A DNA stretch of 64,000 bases from an uncultured Phycicoccus sp. (GCF_947495705.1 NZ_CANLZR010000007.1:1-64000); one strand, 5' to 3'; positions 25,922 to 35,100 are shown, counted from the first letter of the stretch. The notes: generated from the sequence alone by a model not told the origin. Numbers and translations: made by a program.

Positions 25922-25991
25922 ACTTTTCATGCTGGCGTCCGCGTGACACCCCGCCGAAACGGCGTGTTACGGGGACGCGAGCATTAAAAGT
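25922..25991. repeat. 70-bp near-perfect palindrome
   Basis: Bases 25922-25991 fold as one hairpin: of the outer 32 base pairs, 27 are Watson-Crick, one is G-T and four mismatch, with a 6-nt loop. The ends are ACTTTT and AAAAGT, so T-runs precede and A-runs follow the stem on both strands, the reverse of a bidirectional intrinsic terminator. It sits between convergent marR and the ABC-F gene. A half copy occurs at 5788-5810, so a MITE-like or REP-like mobile element is a reasonable reading. Confidence 0.8.
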
Positions 25992-26019
25992 GGGGAAACA
26001 GCGGGGGGTGAGAGGCGGG

Positions 26020-27849
26020 TCAGCCGGCGACGTCGGCGGCCTCGAGCCACTCCAGCTCCAGGCTCTCGCGCTCGTCGACGACCTCGCGCAGCTCGCGGTT
26101 CAGCTCGAGCACCCGCTGATGGTCGGTCGCCGCGTCCGCCATCGCGCCGTGGATGCGTTCCTCGCGCTGGGCCAGCCGAGCCAGCTGCTTCTCGACGCGC
26201 GCCATCACCTTGCGGGCCTCGCGCACCTCGCCGGGCGACGGGCCCGCTCCGACCTGAGGGCCGGGTGACGGCGCCGGGGCCGTCGCCTCCCCGGGGACCT
26301 CTCGGACCCCACGGCCACCCTCGACGAGCTCACGCCGGCGCCGCAGGTACTCCTCGACCCCGCCGGGCAGCTCCCGCAGCTTCCCGTCGCCGAGCAGCGC
26401 CAGCTGGCGATCGCACACCCGCTCGAGCAGGTACCGGTCGTGCGAGACGACGACGAGGGTGCCGGCCCAGCCGTCGAGCAGGTCCTCCAGCGAGGTCAGG
26501 GTCTCGATGTCGAAGTCGTTCGTCGGCTCGTCGAGCAGCAGGACGTTCGGCTCGTCCATGAGCAGGCGGGTCAGCTGGAGCCGCCGGCGCTCACCGCCGG
26601 ACAGGTCGCCCACCCGGGTCTGCTGCCGCGGCCCGGTGAAGCCGAGCCGCTGGGCGAGCTGGGACGCCGACAGCTCCTTGCCGCCGAGACGCACGACCGA
26701 GCGCACGTCCTCGACGGCCTCGATGACCCGGCGGCCCGCCCACGCGTCGAGCTCGCGGACCTCCTGGGTGAGGAACGCGATCCGGACCGTGACCCCGACC
26801 TTGCGGGTGCCGGCCGCGAGAGCCGCCTCCCCCGCCAGCGCCCGCAGCAGCGTCGACTTGCCGGCACCGTTGACGCCGACGAGCCCGATCCGGTCGCCCG
26901 GCCCGAGCCGCCAGGTGAAGCGGTCGAGGAGCACCCGGTCGCCGACCGCCAGGGTCGCGTCGAGCAGGTCGATGACGTCCTTGCCGAGCCGGGTCGACGC
27001 GAACCGCATGAGCTCGACGTCGTCGCGCGGGGGCGGCTCGTCGGCGATGAGGGCGTTCGCGGCGTCGATCCGGAACTTCGGCTTGCTCGTCCGCGCCGGC
27101 GGGCCCCGCCGCAGCCACGCGAGCTCCTTGCGGAGCAGGTTGTCGCGGCGCTCGGCCACGACCCCGGCCAGGCGCTCACGCTCGGCCTTGGCGAGGATGT
27201 ACGCCGCGTAGCCGCCCTCGTACTGGTGCACCTCGCCGTTCGTGACCTCCCAGGTCCGGGTCGCGACGGCGTCGAGGAACCACCGGTCGTGGGTGATGAC
27301 GACGAGCCCGGTGTCGGGGCGGGCGAACGAGCCCCCCAGGTGCTCGGCCAGCCACGCCACGCCCTCGACGTCCATGTGGTTCGTCGGCTCGTCGAGCAGC
27401 AGCAGGTCAGGGGCCGCCACGAGCAGGGCCGCCAGGGCCACCCGGCGGCGCTCGCCACCGGAGAGCCGCCCGACCGGGCCGTCGAGGCCGCCGACCACCG
27501 GCGCCTCGAGCCCGCCGAGCAGCCCGGTGAGCACGTCTCGGACGCGCGGGTCGGCGGCCCACTCGTGCTCGGCCATGCCGCCGAGCACCGACTCCCGCAC
27601 GGTCGCCGACGGGACGAGGCTGTCCTCCTGGGTCAGCACGCCGATCCGCAGGCCACCGGTGCGCGCGACGCGTCCGTCGTCGACCTCGTGGCTGCCGGCG
27701 AGGACCCGCAGCAGCGTCGTCTTGCCGCCGCCGTTGCGGCCGACGACCCCGATGCGGTCGCCCCCCGCGACCCCGAGCGACACGGCGTCGAGCACCTGGG
27801 CGGTGCCGAGGGCGAGGGAGGCGCGCTCGACGGAGATGAGGCTGGCCAC
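26020..27849 (-). CDS. ABC-F family ATP-binding protein
   Basis: A 609-aa soluble twin-ATPase of the ABC-F class, which acts on ribosomes and not in transport. The first NBD has GRNGGGKTTLLRVLAGS, signature LSGGERRRVALA and Walker B LLLLDEPTNHMD. A charged linker follows, then the second NBD with GVNGAGKSTLLRALAGE, LSGGERRRLQLTRLL and LLLDEPTNDFD. A C-terminal coiled-coil extension (EVREARKVMARVEKQLARLAQREERIHGAM) resembles Uup. The GTG at 27849 overlaps the ispE stop as TAGTG. Roles in translation or antibiotic resistance cannot be separated from sequence. Confidence 0.94.
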   Translation of the reverse strand: MASLISVERASLALGTAQVLDAVSLGVAGGDRIGVVGRNGGGKTTLLRVLAGSHEVDDGRVARTGGLRIGVLTQEDSLVPSATVRESVLGGMAEHEWAADPRVRDVLTGLLGGLEAPVVGGLDGPVGRLSGGERRRVALAALLVAAPDLLLLDEPTNHMDVEGVAWLAEHLGGSFARPDTGLVVITHDRWFLDAVATRTWEVTNGEVHQYEGGYAAYILAKAERERLAGVVAERRDNLLRKELAWLRRGPPARTSKPKFRIDAANALIADEPPPRDDVELMRFASTRLGKDVIDLLDATLAVGDRVLLDRFTWRLGPGDRIGLVGVNGAGKSTLLRALAGEAALAAGTRKVGVTVRIAFLTQEVRELDAWAGRRVIEAVEDVRSVVRLGGKELSASQLAQRLGFTGPRQQTRVGDLSGGERRRLQLTRLLMDEPNVLLLDEPTNDFDIETLTSLEDLLDGWAGTLVVVSHDRYLLERVCDRQLALLGDGKLRELPGGVEEYLRRRRELVEGGRGVREVPGEATAPAPSPGPQVGAGPSPGEVREARKVMARVEKQLARLAQREERIHGAMADAATDHQRVLELNRELREVVDERESLELEWLEAADVAG

Positions 27850-28778
27850 TAGTCGACCCGGTGGTGGATGACGTGCGCGCCGTGGACCGGGCCGTTGGCG
27901 CGGCGGACGTCGCGCACGACGCCGCTGGCGGTCAGCGCGACGGCGAGGTCGATGCCGGCCTCGTTGTCCTCGACGAGGAAGGCGATGGTGGGGCCGGAGC
28001 CCGAGACGATGCCGCCGAGCGCGCCGTACTCCATCCCCGCCGCCAGGGTCTCGCCGAGGTCGGGGCGCAGCGACACGGCCGCGGGCTGGAGGTCGTTGGT
28101 CAGCTGTGGGGCGAGCTCGTGCGGGTCGCCGGTTCGCAGGGCGGCCATGAGCGCCGGCGTGCACAGCGGCTCGGGGACGTCGGTGCCCTCGCGCAGCCGG
28201 TCGCACTCCGCGTAGACCTCGGGGGTCGACAGGCCGCCCTCGGCGAGCGCGAAGACCCAGTGGTAGGTCCCACGGGCGAGGACGGGGGCCAGCAGCTCGC
28301 CGCGTCCGCTGCCCATCGCCGTGCCCCCGGCGACGAGGAACGGGACGTCGCTGCCGAGCTCGGCGGCCACGTCCTCGATCTCCTCACGGTCGAGGCCGAG
28401 GTCCCAGAGATGGTCGAGCGCCACGAGGGTGGCGGCGGCGTCGGCGGACCCCCCGGCCATGCCGCCCGCCACCGGGATGCTCTTGCGGATGCTCACGTGG
28501 ACCGGGTCGCCGGCGTACCGCTCGCCGAGGAGCCGGGCCGCCGCGAGCGCGAGATTGGTTCCGTCCGTGGGCACCCCGTCGGCCAGGGGGCCTGAGACGC
28601 TGACGCCCCACTCGTCCGCCGCGGCGACGGTGACGTCGTCGTGCAGGCTGACCGCCTGGTAGACGGTGGCGAGGGCGTGGAAGCCGTCGTCGCGGCGCGG
28701 CCCGACGAGCAGCTCGAGGTTGACCTTGGCCGGAACGCGCGCGGTCACGGGGCCGGGCACGACGGGGGCGGCGGTCAT
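27849..28778 (-). CDS. ispE: 4-diphosphocytidyl-2-C-methyl-D-erythritol kinase
   Basis: GHMP kinase of the MEP isoprenoid pathway, 309 aa. It shows VPAKVNLELLVGPRRDDGFHALATVYQAV at the N terminus, the ATP-binding IPVAGGMAGGSADAAATLVALD, a DVPFLVAGGTAMGSGRGE segment and C-terminal GGIVSGSGPTIAFLV. The ATG at 28778 follows TAGGGT by 6 nt without a Shine-Dalgarno, suggesting leaderless translation. rsmA lies upstream and the ABC-F gene is fused by a 1-nt overlap downstream, the conserved actinobacterial order rpf-rsmA-ispE-abcF. Confidence 0.96.
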   Translation of the reverse strand: MTAAPVVPGPVTARVPAKVNLELLVGPRRDDGFHALATVYQAVSLHDDVTVAAADEWGVSVSGPLADGVPTDGTNLALAAARLLGERYAGDPVHVSIRKSIPVAGGMAGGSADAAATLVALDHLWDLGLDREEIEDVAAELGSDVPFLVAGGTAMGSGRGELLAPVLARGTYHWVFALAEGGLSTPEVYAECDRLREGTDVPEPLCTPALMAALRTGDPHELAPQLTNDLQPAAVSLRPDLGETLAAGMEYGALGGIVSGSGPTIAFLVEDNEAGIDLAVALTASGVVRDVRRANGPVHGAHVIHHRVD

Positions 28779-28853
28779 GGCTTCACCCTAGTCAGACGGC
28801 GGCGGGGTTCCGGACGTGTGGTGCGACGCGCCCGCAGAGGCGACGGGAGAGGC

Positions 28854-29711
28854 TCAGGCGCGAGCGGCGGCGATGCGGGCGAACGCGGTGACGTCCAGCT
28901 GCTCGCCACGCGTGCGCGGGTCCACCCCGGCTGCGACGAGGGCCTCCTCGGCCTCGGCGGGCGAGCCGGCCCAGGTCGCGAGGGCGGCACGCAGGGTCTT
29001 GCGACGCTGGGCGAACGCGGCGTCGATGACGCGGAACACCTGCTCGCGCGAGGCGGTCGTGACGGGGGGCTCGCGGCGGGTCAGGGCGACGAGTCCGGAG
29101 TCGACGTTCGGCACCGGCCAGAACACGCTGCGCGACACGCTCCCGGCCAGCCGGACGTCGGCGTACCACGCGGCCTTCACGCTGGGGACGCCGTAGGTGC
29201 GGGACCCCGGCGGCGCCGCGAGCCGTTCGGCGACCTCGAGCTGGACCATGACGAGCACCGAGGTGATCGTGGGGAACCGCTCGAGCATGCTGAGGACGAC
29301 CGGGACCGACACGTTGTAGGGCAGGTTCGCCACGAGCGCGGTGGGAGCCGGGCCGGGGACCTCGGTGACGGCGAGGGCGTCGGCGTGGACCACCTCCAGG
29401 CGGTCGGCCAGCGTGGCCGCATGCGTCGCGACGGTGGCCGGGAGAGCGGCGGCGAGGGTGGGGTCGACCTCGAGAGCCACGACGCGACGGACCGCGGGCA
29501 GCAGAGCGAGGGTGAGGCTGCCCAGTCCCGGACCCACCTCGACGACGACGTCGTCCGGGCCGACACCGGAGACCCGGACGATGCGCCGGACGGTGTTGCC
29601 GTCGACGACGAAGTTCTGGCCCCACTGCTTCGTCGGCCGGATGCCGTGCCGGGTCGCGAGGGCGCGGACCTCGGAGGCCCCGAGCAGCGTGGGGTCGGCG
29701 GGGTCGGTCAC
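28854..29711 (-). CDS. rsmA: 16S rRNA (adenine1518/1519-N6)-dimethyltransferase
   Basis: KsgA-type rRNA dimethyltransferase, 285 aa. It contains [26 protein letters not shown] motif [17 protein letters not shown], the catalytic [14 protein letters not shown] and [17 protein letters not shown]. The C-terminal helical domain is complete. The GTG at 29711 follows TAGGGT by 6 nt (29718-29723), a leaderless layout. A nested inverted repeat begins directly next to that hexamer. Confidence 0.96.
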   Translation of the reverse strand: MTDPADPTLLGASEVRALATRHGIRPTKQWGQNFVVDGNTVRRIVRVSGVGPDDVVVEVGPGLGSLTLALLPAVRRVVALEVDPTLAAALPATVATHAATLADRLEVVHADALAVTEVPGPAPTALVANLPYNVSVPVVLSMLERFPTITSVLVMVQLEVAERLAAPPGSRTYGVPSVKAAWYADVRLAGSVSRSVFWPVPNVDSGLVALTRREPPVTTASREQVFRVIDAAFAQRRKTLRAALATWAGSPAEAEEALVAAGVDPRTRGEQLDVTAFARIAAARA

Positions 29712-29723
29712 GGCGTCACCCTA

Positions 29724-29798
29724 GCGAGCCGCTGTAGAGCCCCCGCACCGGCTGACATCTCGGGGTCACCCCGGAATGTCAGCGCAGCAGCGGCTCGC
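29724..29798. repeat. Nested inverted repeats abutting the rsmA promoter
   Basis: Outer 11-bp perfect arms GCGAGCCGCTG (29724-29734) and CAGCGGCTCGC (29788-29798) enclose a second hairpin with arms GCTGACAT (29751-29758) and ATGTCAGC (29776-29783), itself enclosing CGGGGT/ACCCCG. The outer left arm starts one base after the putative rsmA -10 box, so the structure covers the -35 region. It could be an operator, a read-through barrier after rpf, or a mobile-element relic. Confidence 0.65.
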
Positions 29799-29846
29799 AA
29801 CCGTTGCGGCGCTGACGAGGTCGGGCGTCACACCCGCCGACGCGGT

Positions 29847-29875
29847 CCGCCCGCCCCCACAGTGGGGACGGGCGG
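29847..29875 (-). terminator. rpf terminator hairpin
   Basis: GC-rich stem with arms at 29847-29860 and 29863-29875 (CCGCCCG paired with CGGGCGG, then CCCCAC with TGGGG) about 20 nt past the rpf stop codon. Confidence 0.65.
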
Positions 29876-29894
29876 ATCGACGCAAGGACCGGAC

Positions 29895-31016
29895 TCAGGC
29901 CGCGTGGGCGCAGCCCCACGGCTGGAGGCCACGCTGGGCGTAGAGCCGGTTGGCGACGGTGATCTGCTCGGCGCGGCTCGCGAGGTCGGCCCGCGGGGCG
30001 AAGTCGTCGCCGCCGACGGAGAGCCAGGTGGCGGAGTTGAACTGGAGGCCGCCGTAATACCCGTTGCCGGTGTTGATGCTCCAGTTGCCGCTGGACTCGC
30101 ACTGGGCGATGCGGTCCCACATCGCCTCGTTCGCCAGGTTGAGGCCGGCGCCCGAGGTGTTGCCGGCGGACGGAGCGGCCGGACGGGCCTTCGTGCCGAC
30201 CTTGACGACGGCCGCGACGGGCTTGGACACGACCTCGGTCGAGACGACCTTGCTGCCCTTGGCCTTGCCGTCGACGTAACGGACCTCGCGCACGACGCGC
30301 TTGGTGCCGTTCTTGCCGGCGGTGACGGTGGTGGACTCACCCTCGAACATCGAGGAGTCCTTCTGCTCGCGCGTGGAGAACGCGATGCGCTCGGTGGAGG
30401 TGACCTTCTTGGTCTTGACGCGCTGGAGGACGATCTTCATCCCGTCCTCGACAGGGGTGTTCAGCCCGGGCTTGACCATGTCGACCGCGTTCCGGTTGAC
30501 GCCCAGCTCACCGAAGACGCCGGCCACCGTGGGGGCCGCGGTCGTGACGGTGCGGCGCTTGCCGGCGACGACGACGGTGACGTCCTTGGGCGTCGTGACC
30601 GACAGGGCGAGCCCGCCCCGGCCCAGGGGCTGCGAACGGGAGGCCGTGAGCACGGCGCCCTCGGCGCGCACGCCGACGTCGCGCAGGGCGGCGTCGACCG
30701 TCGTGGCGGTCGTCCAGTACTCCTTGCGCTCGCCGTCGACGGTCACGACGAGCTTGCGCCCGTAGCGGACCGAGATCCGGTCACCGTCGGAGATCTGCGA
30801 GTCCAGGGAGGGGACGACGACGTCGTTCTCACCCACCGTGATGCCCTGCTTCTCGAGGGCATCCCGCACGGTCGAGCCGAAGACGTGGACGGTGGAGGGC
30901 GAGCCGTCGACGGTCAGGGCCACGGCCTTGTCGACATGGGCGACGCCGACCGACCCGAGAGCCACGGCGAGAGCCGCGGCAGCCTGGGCGGCATGACGGA
31001 CGGTGCGGTTGAACAA
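29895..31016 (-). CDS. Resuscitation-promoting factor, RpfB type
   Basis: Secreted 373-aa cell-wall muralytic enzyme that promotes exit from dormancy. An N-terminal signal or anchor helix (AAQAAAALAVALGSVGVAHV) is followed by three DUF348 repeats (about residues 33-73, 88-130 and 145-190), a G5 domain (about 198-276) and the C-terminal lysozyme-like Rpf domain with catalytic Glu307 in AQCESSGNWSINTGNGYYGGLQF. The only suitable start is the TTG at 31016, five bases after a GGAG box; this is an unusual codon that may lower expression. A terminator hairpin follows. Position before rsmA-ispE is conserved. Confidence 0.93.
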   Translation of the reverse strand: MFNRTVRHAAQAAAALAVALGSVGVAHVDKAVALTVDGSPSTVHVFGSTVRDALEKQGITVGENDVVVPSLDSQISDGDRISVRYGRKLVVTVDGERKEYWTTATTVDAALRDVGVRAEGAVLTASRSQPLGRGGLALSVTTPKDVTVVVAGKRRTVTTAAPTVAGVFGELGVNRNAVDMVKPGLNTPVEDGMKIVLQRVKTKKVTSTERIAFSTREQKDSSMFEGESTTVTAGKNGTKRVVREVRYVDGKAKGSKVVSTEVVSKPVAAVVKVGTKARPAAPSAGNTSGAGLNLANEAMWDRIAQCESSGNWSINTGNGYYGGLQFNSATWLSVGGDDFAPRADLASRAEQITVANRLYAQRGLQPWGCAHAA

Positions 31017-31359
31017 AAGGTCTCCAGTGCTGGTTCGTCCCGGGCACCGACGTCGGACATCTGCCCCGAAGGGCCGCGGCCGCGAGTGCCGAGCATACGA
31101 GCGCGCCCACCGGCTGCACTGCCGGATCGGGCGCTCATACGAGAAGTCCGAGGCGTCACGGCCCCGGCCATCTGACCTCCACCGTGCAGGACGAACCGGG
31201 CAAAGGTCAAGTTTCGGTAACGGCGGTCTCGGCTCCCGGCCGCCCCAGAAGTCACATCAGCCCCACTGGCCCCAGGCTCCGCTCGGAATCGCCTGAGGAA
31301 TGCGTCACGTCGCGCGGGTCGGATGTCTTCCGTGGGACGAATGTGTCCCCCGGCGTCCC
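31017..31359 (-). promoter_or_regulatory. Long upstream region of rpf
   Basis: About 340 bases without a credible gene precede rpf, long for this compact region. A TTGACC (-35 like) motif occurs near 31210 on the minus strand, but I cannot place a matching -10 box. CTCGTATG occurs twice (near 31090 and 31140). c-di-AMP (ydaO) riboswitches often precede actinobacterial rpf genes, but I did not recognise its conserved blocks here. Confidence 0.35.
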
Positions 31360-31426
31360 GACATCGACCAATAGGTCACGCCAGGTACGGGGGGTGGCGT
31401 ACCTGGCGTGACCTATCGGGCGATTC
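31360..31426. repeat. Inverted pair of the 28-bp dispersed repeat
   Basis: One copy on the minus strand (31360-31388) and one on the plus strand (31399-31426) face each other across 10 nt. The innermost 19 bases pair perfectly (ATAGGTCACGCCAGGTACG with its complement). It starts about 50 nt past the tatD stop, so it can act as a strong hairpin terminator. The same unit is present as three direct copies at 17216-17350. Confidence 0.8.
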
Positions 31427-31478
31427 GGGGCCGGGCGGGGATCGTCGTCGTCACCCGGGGGGCGGCGGGGGCGGGCGG

Positions 31479-32333
31479 CTACCAGGGGCCGTAGAGGCGC
31501 TCGGCGTTCTCGCTCAGCGCGTCGCACAGCGTGGCGACGGCCACCCCGAGCACCGACGCCATCGCCCGGACCGTGTGCGGGACGAGCGCCGGGCTGTTGT
31601 TCGCGCCGCGCCACGGGTGCGGGGTCAGGTACGGCGCGTCGGTCTCGACGAGGAGCAGCTCGAGCGGGGTCACCGACAGCGCGTCGCGCAGACCCTTGGC
31701 GTTCTTGAAGGTCACGGTGCCGCTGAACGACAGGTGGTAGCCCCGGCGGGCGCACTCCCGCGCCATCTGCAGGTCGCCGGAGAAGCAGTGCATGACCGTC
31801 CGATCCGGGGCACCCTCGTCGGCCAGCACCCGCAGGACGTCGTCGTGGCTGTCCCGGTCGTGGATCTGCAGGGCCAGGCCGGTGCGCTTGGCGATGTCGA
31901 TGTGCCGCCGGAAGGACTCCTCCTGGACGGCGTGCCCCTCGGGCCCGGTGCGGTAGTGGTCGAGCCCGGACTCACCCACGACCCGTACCCGCGGGTGCGA
32001 CGCCAGCTGCTCGACGCGCGCGACGGCGTCGTCGAAGCGCCCTGCAGCGACGAGTCCCGGCACCTCGTTGGGATGGATGGCGACGCCGGCGAGCACCGAC
32101 GGGTACGCCTCGGCCGCCGCGACGGCGAACTCGTTGCCCGCGGGGTCGCAGCCGATCTGGACGACCCGGTCGACGCCCACCGCCGCCGCAGCCTGCAGCG
32201 CCGGGCCGAGGTCGTCGACCGACACCTCGTCGCCGTCGCGGCTGATGTCGAGGTGGGTGTGGTTGTCGACGACCGCGATCGGCAGCGGGTCGGGCGTCTC
32301 GGGCTCACCCCGCCTGCTCGGCTGCGACGTCAT
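31479..32333 (-). CDS. TatD-family hydrolase
   Basis: A 284-aa metal-dependent TIM-barrel hydrolase (putative 3'-5' DNase or D-aminoacyl-tRNA deacylase-like). Metal ligands appear in VVDNHTHLDIS, VVGESGLDHYR, LQIHDRDSHDDVL, TVMHCFSGD and LLVETDAPYLTPHPWRG. The ATG at 32333 lies 4 nt after the metG stop. Running directly behind metG is a widely conserved order, normally followed by rpf as here. Confidence 0.94.
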   Translation of the reverse strand: MTSQPSRRGEPETPDPLPIAVVDNHTHLDISRDGDEVSVDDLGPALQAAAAVGVDRVVQIGCDPAGNEFAVAAAEAYPSVLAGVAIHPNEVPGLVAAGRFDDAVARVEQLASHPRVRVVGESGLDHYRTGPEGHAVQEESFRRHIDIAKRTGLALQIHDRDSHDDVLRVLADEGAPDRTVMHCFSGDLQMARECARRGYHLSFSGTVTFKNAKGLRDALSVTPLELLLVETDAPYLTPHPWRGANNSPALVPHTVRAMASVLGVAVATLCDALSENAERLYGPW

Positions 32334-32337
32334 CGGG

Positions 32338-34137
32338 TCAGGCCTGCGCCCGGGCGAGCTCGTCGTCGACGACCGACTCGTCGAGCTTGGTGAAGACCGG
32401 GGCCGGCTTGCTGATGGGCGTGCCGACGACGACGGCCCGCGACTCCCACCGCGGGGTGGCGGAGTACTCGCCCGTGATGACCGGGTACGACCGCCCCTCG
32501 TCCTCGGCGTCGAGGCCCTCGACGGTCTCGAGTCGCGGCATGGGCACGAACTCGCCCTCGCCCCCGAGCACCGCGTGGACACGGTTCGCCGCGTGCGGCA
32601 GGAACGGCGCGAGGATGGTGTTGAGGTCGGCCACGCACTGCACGAGCGTGTGCAGCACCGTGGCAAGACGCTGCCGCTCGTGCTCCCCCTTGAGTTTGAA
32701 CGGCTCGGTGCGGGACACGTACGCGTTCACCTCGCCGACCACGCGCATCGCCTCGGCGATGGCGGCGCGCTGCCGATGACGCTCGAGCAGCCCTCCGACG
32801 GAACCGAACCCGGCGAGCACCGCCGCGCGCACCTCCTCGTCGACCGGCTCGAGGGGCCCGGGCGCGGGGACCTCGCCGAAGTTCTTCGCGACCATCGCCG
32901 CCGTGCGCGACACGAGGTTGCCCCAGCCGGCGACGAGCTCGGAGTTGTTGCGCTGCACGAACTCCCGCCAGGTGAAGTTGGAGTCCTGGCTCTCGGGGCC
33001 GGCGGCGCAGATGAAGTACCGGATGCCGTCGGGCCCGTACCGGTCGAGGACGTCACGGACGAGGATCGTGTATCCGCGCGACGTGGAGAACTGCCGGCCC
33101 TCCATCGTCAGGTACTCGCTCGAGACGACCTCGGTCGGCAGGTTGAGCTCGCCGTACCGGCCCGGCTCGCCGCCACGCTCGCCCCGGCCCGCGTACGCGA
33201 GCAGCTCGGCCGGCCAGATCTGGGAGTGGAAGGTGATGTTGTCTTTGCCCATGAAGTAGTACGACAGCGCCTCCGGGTCGTTCCACCACTCCCGCCAGCG
33301 GTCGGGCTCCCCGAGCCGCCGCGCCCACTCGACCGAGGCCGACAGGTACCCGATGACGGCGTCGAACCACACGTACAGCCGCTTCGTGGGCTGCTCACGC
33401 CACCCGTCGATCGGCACCGGGATGCCCCAGTCGAGATCGCGGGTCATCGCCCGCGGGCGGATCTCGTCGAGGATGTTGAGGCTGAACTTGATGACGTTGG
33501 GACGCCACGTGCCCGAGTCGGCGCGCTCCTCGAGCCAGGCCCGCAGCGGCCCCGCGAGCGCCGGCAGGTCGAGGAAGAAGTGCTGGGTCTCGACGAAGTC
33601 CGGTGTCTCGCCGTTGATCTTGCTCCGCGGGTCGACGAGGTCGGTGGGCTCGAGCTGGTTGCCGCAGCTGTCGCACTGGTCGCCACGGGCCTCGCCGTAG
33701 CCGCAGATCGGGCAGGTGCCCTCGATGAAGCGGTCGGGCAGGGTGCGGCCGGTGGACGGCGAGATCGCCCCGCGGGTGGTCTGCTCGACGAGGTAGCCGT
33801 TCTCCCAGACGTGGTGGAACAGCTCCTGCGCGACGGCGTAGTGGTTGGCCGTCGTCGTGCGGGTGTAGAGGTCGTAGGAGCACCCGAGGTCGGTGAGCTC
33901 GCCGGCGATGACCGCGTGGTTGCGGTCGACGAACTCACGGGCGGTGACGCCCTCCTTGTCGGCCTGCACGAGGATCGGGGTGCCGTGCTCGTCGGAGCCG
34001 CTGACCATGAGGACGTCGTGCCCGGCCATCCGCATGTACCGGCTGAAGACGTCGGAGGGCACGCCGAACCCGGCGACGTGGCCGAGGTGGCGCGGACCGT
34101 TGGCGTACGGCCAGGCGACGGCGGAGAGGACCTTCAT
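32338..34137 (-). CDS. metG: Methionyl-tRNA synthetase
   Basis: A 599-aa class I synthetase charging tRNA-Met. The HIGH motif is HLGH at residues 17-20. A zinc knuckle [21 protein letters not shown] lies near residue 140, and the KMSKS loop is represented by FSTSRGY near residue 350, a variant common in this subgroup. There is no C-terminal EMAP/tRNA-binding domain. The ATG at 34137 follows TAGGAT by 7 nt with no Shine-Dalgarno, which implies a leaderless message and leaves no room for a T-box. Confidence 0.97.
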   Translation of the reverse strand: MKVLSAVAWPYANGPRHLGHVAGFGVPSDVFSRYMRMAGHDVLMVSGSDEHGTPILVQADKEGVTAREFVDRNHAVIAGELTDLGCSYDLYTRTTTANHYAVAQELFHHVWENGYLVEQTTRGAISPSTGRTLPDRFIEGTCPICGYGEARGDQCDSCGNQLEPTDLVDPRSKINGETPDFVETQHFFLDLPALAGPLRAWLEERADSGTWRPNVIKFSLNILDEIRPRAMTRDLDWGIPVPIDGWREQPTKRLYVWFDAVIGYLSASVEWARRLGEPDRWREWWNDPEALSYYFMGKDNITFHSQIWPAELLAYAGRGERGGEPGRYGELNLPTEVVSSEYLTMEGRQFSTSRGYTILVRDVLDRYGPDGIRYFICAAGPESQDSNFTWREFVQRNNSELVAGWGNLVSRTAAMVAKNFGEVPAPGPLEPVDEEVRAAVLAGFGSVGGLLERHRQRAAIAEAMRVVGEVNAYVSRTEPFKLKGEHERQRLATVLHTLVQCVADLNTILAPFLPHAANRVHAVLGGEGEFVPMPRLETVEGLDAEDEGRSYPVITGEYSATPRWESRAVVVGTPISKPAPVFTKLDESVVDDELARAQA

Positions 34138-34224
34138 GCCCCGAATCCTAGGTGGCGGCCGGGACCGCCCGCGCCGCCCGGGTCGGGCCGGGGCCGACGC
34201 GCGGCCGGCCGACGCGACCTGCGC

Positions 34225-35016
34225 TCACCGGGTCCACTCGTACGGCGTCGTCGTCGTGACCTGCACGAGCCCGGACCGCTCGAGGATGGGCCGTGAGAGC
34301 TCGGTGGAGTCGCTGTGCAGGAGGGTCTTGCCCAGCCGGAGCGCCGAGCGGGCCCGGACGGCGGTCAGCGCCCGGTAGATGCCGCGCCCCCGCCACGCCG
34401 GCAGGGTCGCCCCGCCCCACACCCCGGCGACGTCGGTGCCGGGCACCGGCTCCAGGCGGCCCGCGCTGACCATCGCCCCGTCCGCCTCGGCCACCCACAG
34501 CTCCACGCCGTCCTCGCCGGAGAGCCGCGACACCAGGTCGTCGGCCCGTCGGGTCGAGACCGGGTCCCCGAACGCCTCGTCGGTCATCGCGCTGACCGCG
34601 CGGACGTCGGCCTCGTCGGTGACCCGGCGCAGCGTCACCCCGGCCGGCAGAGGGACCTCGCCGGCCAGCTCCTCGGCCGGTCCCATCATCACCGACTCCG
34701 GGTCACCCGGGACGAAACCGTGGTCGAGGAGCGCCTCGTGCAGCCCGGGGGCGATGTCGTGGCCGCGGGTCTTCCACTCGACGTCGACGACCGACGGGTC
34801 GGCCGCGAAGTGCCGGAGGGCGGCCGCTACCCACTGCCGGATCGTCGCGGCGTCGGCGCCGTCGAGGTCGCGGTACGACACGAAGCCGCGCCCGCCCGGG
34901 AACGTCGCCATCCAGATCGGTCCGAGGCGCGTCACCGTCAGCGCACCGAGGGTCTCGGCGGCGGTGCGCAGCTGGTCGTCGTAGGCGCGCAGCAGCGCAG
35001 CGGGGTCGATGTCCAC
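34225..35016 (-). CDS. GNAT-family N-acetyltransferase
   Basis: A 263-aa two-part protein. The C-terminal half is a GNAT domain (VTLRRVTDEADVRAVSAMTDEAFGD, then VWGGATLPAWRGRGIYRALTAVRARSALRLG with the R/Q-x-x-G-x-G/A acetyl-CoA loop). The N-terminal half (YDDQLRTAAETLGALTVTRLGPIWMATFPGGRGFVSYRDL) has a conserved but unnamed pattern. The GTG at 35016 was chosen because VDIDPAALLRAYDDQLR matches the usual start and CACGAT lies 6 nt upstream; a GTG at 35052 is the alternative. The substrate is unknown. Confidence 0.85.
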   Translation of the reverse strand: MDIDPAALLRAYDDQLRTAAETLGALTVTRLGPIWMATFPGGRGFVSYRDLDGADAATIRQWVAAALRHFAADPSVVDVEWKTRGHDIAPGLHEALLDHGFVPGDPESVMMGPAEELAGEVPLPAGVTLRRVTDEADVRAVSAMTDEAFGDPVSTRRADDLVSRLSGEDGVELWVAEADGAMVSAGRLEPVPGTDVAGVWGGATLPAWRGRGIYRALTAVRARSALRLGKTLLHSDSTELSRPILERSGLVQVTTTTPYEWTR

Positions 35017-35100
35017 GGCGATATCGTGGCCGCTCGCCGCCGCGGGGGCCACCCGGTTTCCGGCGCAGCACGCGGGCGCAGCCCAGACCCAAGGGAACCT

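Noticed and set aside
25922-25991. Ordinary bidirectional terminator
   Set aside because: T-runs lie before and A-runs after the stem on both strands, the reverse of the arrangement needed for termination, and a half copy occurs at an IS scar.
31017-31359. c-di-AMP (ydaO-type) riboswitch ahead of rpf
   Set aside because: Expected from other actinobacteria, but I could not recognise its conserved sequence blocks by eye. A covariance-model search would settle it.
34138-34224. T-box leader for metG
   Set aside because: The TAGGAT box 7 nt before the ATG implies a leaderless message with no room for a T-box.
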